In this document: in pieces, positions 61,052 to 64,000 of the stretch
Numbering within the stretch: the stretch's first letter is position 1
Layout: every line of letters starts with the position of its first letter
DNA from: Clostridia bacterium
Lineage (GTDB): Bacteria > Bacillota > Clostridia > Oscillospirales > Acutalibacteraceae
Direction of reading: 5' to 3'
NCBI GenBank assembly: GCA_017559305.1
Contig: JAFYSP010000011.1
Location: 1 to 64,000 of the forward strand
Length of the DNA stretch: 64,000 nt
Notes under the pieces: generated by a model
Seen by the model: the letters and a program-made list of their open reading frames with translations, nothing else
Databases searched by the model: none
What the model was told of the DNA's origin: nothing
Made by a program: the position numbers and the translations under genes

Positions 61052-62527
61052 ATGGCTCAGTTAAATGAAACCCAGATTGAAAATATAGTTAAACAGGTTA
61101 TAAGCAACCTCGGTAAAACCGAAGTTGCATCAGCACCTGTAACAAACGAACCTCAAAAGCAGTATAGCAGCGCAGGTTATAAGGGCAGAACTTTCGTTGG
61201 CGTTTATGCCGATATGAACGATGCTATTGACGCTGCTAACGAGGGATATAAATGTGTTCGAAATATGAGTGTTGAAGAGCGTGAGAAGATCATCACTGCA
61301 ATTCGTGAACTCACTCGTGCAGAAGCACCTATAATGGCTGAACTCGGCGTTGATGAAACTGGAATGGGCAAGGTAGAGCATAAAATTGCAAAGCATATTC
61401 TCGTTGCTGATAAGACACCCGGTACAGAGGATATCGTTTCAACCGCAAAGACAGGTGATAACGGCTTGACCCTTATTGAAATGGCTCCGTTTGGTGTTGT
61501 CGGCGCGATTTCCCCTTCAACCAACCCAAGTGAAACCGTTATTTGTAACAGTATCGGTATGATAGCCGCAGGAAACGGTGTTGTTTTCAACCCACATCCA
61601 GGTGCTATCGCTACTTCAAACTATGCTATTGACCTTGTAAACAGAGCATCTAAAATGGCAGGTGGCCCTGAGGTTTTGGTAGCATCCACTCTTAAACCCA
61701 CTCTCGAATCTGCAAATACAATGTATGCACACCCCTCAATCAAACTTCTCGTTTGCACAGGCGGTCCGGGTGTTGTCAAGTCGGTTTTGTCATCAGGTAA
61801 GAAGGCAATCGGCGCAGGTGCAGGTAATCCTCCTGTTATCGTTGACGATACCGCTGATATTGTAAAAGCAGGTAAGGATATTATTGATGGTTGTTGCTTT
61901 GATAACAATCTTCCTTGTATCGCAGAAAAAGAAGTATTTGCATTTGCCAATATTAAGGACAGACTCATTGCTGAAATGCAGAAAAATGGCGCATATCTTA
62001 TTACTGCAGACGAAGCAAACGCTTTGAATAAGATTGTTCTTGTTGAAGTTGAGAATAAGAAGACAGGTAAGAAGAGCAAACAGGTTAACCGTAAGTGCGT
62101 TGGCAGAGATGCCGATAAACTTCTTGCTATGATTGGTAAAACCGTTTCTAAGGACGTTCGTTGTATCATTTGCGAAACCGACTTCAACCATGATTTCGTT
62201 CAGCACGAACTTATGATGCCCATTCTTCCCATAGTCAGCGTCAGAAACATTGAAGAGGCAATCGACCTTGCAGTAAAAGCAGAGCACGGCAATCGCCATA
62301 CCGCTCATATGCACTCCAAGAATATTGATAACCTCACTAATTTTGCAAGAGCAGTAGAAACCACCATCTTCGTTAAAAACGCTCCATCTTACGCAGGAAT
62401 CGGATTTGGCGGAGAAGGTCACACAACCTTTACTATTGCAGGACCCACAGGCGAAGGAATAACCTCTGCCCGTAGTTTCACAAGACAGCGTCGTTGCGTA
62501 ATGGCAGACAGTTTCAGAATTATATAA
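61052..62527 (+). CDS. CoA-acylating aldehyde dehydrogenase (PduP/EutE type)
   Basis: 491 residues. The N-terminal peptide QIENIVKQVISNLGK (7-21) and Ala/Pro/Ser linker resemble the PduP packaging signal. The catalytic domain holds GVVGAISPSTNP, NPHPGA, TGGPGVVKSVL, AGAGNPPVIVD and the active Cys289 in NLPCIAEKEVF. It converts propionaldehyde, CoA and NAD+ to propionyl-CoA inside the shell, with the alcohol dehydrogenase regenerating NAD+. RBS AGGAGAG, 14 bp after ackA. Confidence 0.94.
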   Translation: MAQLNETQIENIVKQVISNLGKTEVASAPVTNEPQKQYSSAGYKGRTFVGVYADMNDAIDAANEGYKCVRNMSVEEREKIITAIRELTRAEAPIMAELGVDETGMGKVEHKIAKHILVADKTPGTEDIVSTAKTGDNGLTLIEMAPFGVVGAISPSTNPSETVICNSIGMIAAGNGVVFNPHPGAIATSNYAIDLVNRASKMAGGPEVLVASTLKPTLESANTMYAHPSIKLLVCTGGPGVVKSVLSSGKKAIGAGAGNPPVIVDDTADIVKAGKDIIDGCCFDNNLPCIAEKEVFAFANIKDRLIAEMQKNGAYLITADEANALNKIVLVEVENKKTGKKSKQVNRKCVGRDADKLLAMIGKTVSKDVRCIICETDFNHDFVQHELMMPILPIVSVRNIEEAIDLAVKAEHGNRHTAHMHSKNIDNLTNFARAVETTIFVKNAPSYAGIGFGGEGHTTFTIAGPTGEGITSARSFTRQRRCVMADSFRII

Positions 62528-62539
62528 GGAGTAACCTTT

Positions 62540-63181
62540 ATGGAAATTGATGTAGCAGCAGTCACAAGGGCTGTTATGGCGGCTTTGGAAGCACAAAATA
62601 CATCTTCGGATGATAAAGTTCCGGTTGGAATTTCTAACCGTCATATTCATTTGAGCAGAGCAGATTGCGACGTTCTTTTTGGTGCAGGATATGAACTGAC
62701 ACCTATGAAAGATTTGTCACAACCCGGTCAATATGCTTGTAAAGAAACCTTGACAATCGTAGGACCTTCTTTAAGACCTATTGAAAACGTCAGAGTTTTA
62801 GGTCCGCTTCGCAGCGCATCACAGGTTGAAATTTCACGTACTGATTCATTCACCCTCAAGGTTAAACCTCCTGTCAGAGAAAGCGGCAAAATTTCGGGTT
62901 CATCACCCATAACCATTATTGGTCCTAAAGGTGTTGTTACTCTTAAAGAAGGTTGCATTATTGCAAACCGTCATATTCATATGTCGGTTGAAGACGGTAT
63001 TAAATTCGGTGTTACTGATAATTCTTACGTAACTGTTGATGCTGAAGGCGAGAGAAGAACAAGATTTTATGACGTTCAGGTTCGTGTTCACGAGCAGTTC
63101 AGACTTGAAATGCACCTTGATACCGACGATGCAAACGCTGCAGGACTTTCAAACGGTTCAAAAGTTACTATAATAAAATAA
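62540..63181 (+). CDS. pduL: Phosphate propanoyltransferase (PduL)
   Basis: 213 residues. The N-terminal packaging helix DVAAVTRAVMAALEAQ (4-19) is followed by the two PduL domains with zinc-site motifs NRHIHLSRAD (about 35-44) and NRHIHMSVED (about 143-152), and the conserved PMKDLSQPGQYACKET. It swaps CoA for phosphate on propionyl-CoA and so recycles CoA inside the shell. Last gene of the BMC operon, followed by a terminator. Confidence 0.94.
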   Translation: MEIDVAAVTRAVMAALEAQNTSSDDKVPVGISNRHIHLSRADCDVLFGAGYELTPMKDLSQPGQYACKETLTIVGPSLRPIENVRVLGPLRSASQVEISRTDSFTLKVKPPVRESGKISGSSPITIIGPKGVVTLKEGCIIANRHIHMSVEDGIKFGVTDNSYVTVDAEGERRTRFYDVQVRVHEQFRLEMHLDTDDANAAGLSNGSKVTIIK

Positions 63182-63200
63182 ACTTAATAATGAATAATAA

Positions 63201-63240
63201 AATAAGACACTTCATTTTATAGTAGTGTCTTATTTTTTAT
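63201..63240 (+). terminator. Terminator of the BMC operon
   Basis: AATAAGACACT (63201-63211) pairs with AGTGTCTTATT (63224-63234), followed by TTTTAT. Confidence 0.88.
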
Positions 63241-63255
63241 TTGTGAGGTGGGCAA

Positions 63256-64000
63256 GTGAAACGAATCCTTAAAATGATATTTTTTCCGGGTATGCCCACG
63301 ATTTTGTTTTTTGCAGTAACGGCAACCTTTTTCTATATTCTATCATTCGTAGAAAAACAAAGGTCAAACGTCTTTTCTTTTATAGCCTATACAATAACCG
63401 CTTACGTGTTTTTGACCGTAATATCCGAAATTCCAAAGATTTTAATCCAGACCAAAACACGAATTATGGGAGAAGGAAAAAGCACCTGTATAATCTTTTC
63501 AAAAGAAACGAGAACCAAACTCGCTTTATACTTCGGGTGGTTGTTAAACCTTCTCTACGCTGCGTTTAAGATGCTTGTAAGCGTTGTGTATAATTCCTTT
63601 TGGTTTTCGACCGAAGCGATATACTATTTAATGCTCGGTGTTATAAGATTTACTCTTGTAAAATTCGAAAAGGAAGAAAATAATATAATACTTGAGTGGA
63701 AAGCGTTCAGACTGTGTGGCTGTTTAATGCTTATTGTAAACCTTTTGATTACGGTAATCATAATAGTTTCAATCTATAATCATAAGGTCTATAACTATTC
63801 CGATGTAATTTTATATGCGTCGGGAATATATACTGTCTATCGTTTGTTGTCCTCACTCGTTCAGATGACTGCTTTCAGAAAAACCAATCGTCCTGTATTG
63901 TCTGCCGCAAAAGGTATAAATATATCGGCGTCTGCATTGTCGCTTTTCACCTTTTTCTCAACCCTTATCAACTATTCGGGTAAACTTGATTATAATAAAA
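63256..64000 (+). CDS. Unknown integral membrane protein (5' part, runs off the window)
   Basis: Open frame from a GTG at 63256 (or ATG at 63274) to the last base without a stop, 248 codons visible. GTGAGGTGGG at 63243-63252 is the only plausible ribosome site. The product begins MKRILKMIFFPGMPTILFF and has about six hydrophobic spans (FAVTATFFYILSFV, FSFIAYTITAYVFLTVI, LALYFGWLLNLLYAAFKMLV, CLMLIVNLLITVIIIVSIY, and two more), with basic loops. I do not recognise a family; it resembles small DUF-type clostridial membrane proteins. It lies after the BMC terminator and so is a separate transcription unit. Confidence 0.65.
   Translation, partial: MKRILKMIFFPGMPTILFFAVTATFFYILSFVEKQRSNVFSFIAYTITAYVFLTVISEIPKILIQTKTRIMGEGKSTCIIFSKETRTKLALYFGWLLNLLYAAFKMLVSVVYNSFWFSTEAIYYLMLGVIRFTLVKFEKEENNIILEWKAFRLCGCLMLIVNLLITVIIIVSIYNHKVYNYSDVILYASGIYTVYRLLSSLVQMTAFRKTNRPVLSAAKGINISASALSLFTFFSTLINYSGKLDYNK

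Noticed and set aside
1..64000. CRISPR arrays, tRNA/rRNA genes, insertion sequences, phage or integrase genes
   Set aside because: None were seen. There are no regularly spaced repeats, tRNA-like cloverleafs or transposase motifs on either strand by reading.

Overview
This window reads as a chromosomal segment of an anaerobic, low-to-medium GC, spore-forming Firmicute of class Clostridia. I favour an Oscillospirales-like gut bacterium, but the order cannot be fixed from sequence reading alone. The support is the Firmicutes-type str operon, strong AGGAGG ribosome-binding sites, a SPOCS/LysM spore-envelope protein, a rubrerythrin, AraC-type sugar regulators, CUT1 sugar importers and an oxygen-sensitive glycyl radical enzyme. 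Annotation is by eye from conserved motifs, gene order and start/RBS placement; no searches were run.

Layout. (1) 1-6102: 3' end of rpoC, then rpsL, rpsG, fusA and tuf. (2) 6155-9099: rubrerythrin, a convergent SPOCS/LysM protein and a leftward AraC regulator. (3) 9224-14255: a carbohydrate-modifying cluster of two TIM-barrel isomerase/epimerase-like proteins, two Gfo/Idh/MocA oxidoreductases and a ThuA-like protein, divergent from the AraC gene with face-to-face overlapping promoters. (4) 14433-22611: a giant (2676-residue) secreted GH13 protein with a long tail of beta-sandwich-like modules, followed by a 47-codon gene. (5) 23046-38537: an unusual oligosaccharide-uptake island with a 955-residue CBM-fused solute-binding protein, two permease pairs, an NHL/YIP1 membrane protein, a DUF5696 protein, a second solute-binding lipoprotein, a GH28-fold protein and a lipoprotein. 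No ATPase is present in it. (6) 38723-44450: a guanine-class riboswitch controlling xpt and a BMP-type nucleoside ABC importer. (7) 44486-47963: a convergent AraC regulator, nagA and a ROK-family kinase. (8) 48070-63181: a glycyl-radical-enzyme bacterial microcompartment (BMC) locus. (9) 63256-64000: the 5' part of an unknown membrane-protein gene cut by the window edge.

The BMC locus encodes a B12-independent route. A class II aldolase would split a deoxysugar phosphate (fuculose- or rhamnulose-1-phosphate) to lactaldehyde. After reduction to 1,2-propanediol, the glycyl radical dehydratase and its activase would give propionaldehyde, which dismutates through the zinc alcohol dehydrogenase, CoA-acylating aldehyde dehydrogenase, PduL and an acetate/propionate kinase. 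The shell set is five BMC-H (three nearly identical), one EutS/PduU-type BMC-H, one EutN-type BMC-P and one PduT-type BMC-T, with a PduS-like Fe-S flavoprotein, a EutP/PduV GTPase and a DeoR regulator. Five cargo proteins carry the same amphipathic terminal peptide. The layout matches the class called GRM5, but the sugar isomerase and kinase are not in this window.

The most unusual points are: the BMC-H triplication in which one copy is read through its own ribosome-binding site into a Lys/Pro-rich extension; the uptake island with paired permeases around NHL/YIP1 and DUF5696 proteins; the possible oxidation-based glycoside pathway at 9-14 kb; and the riboswitch-controlled purine salvage/uptake operon.
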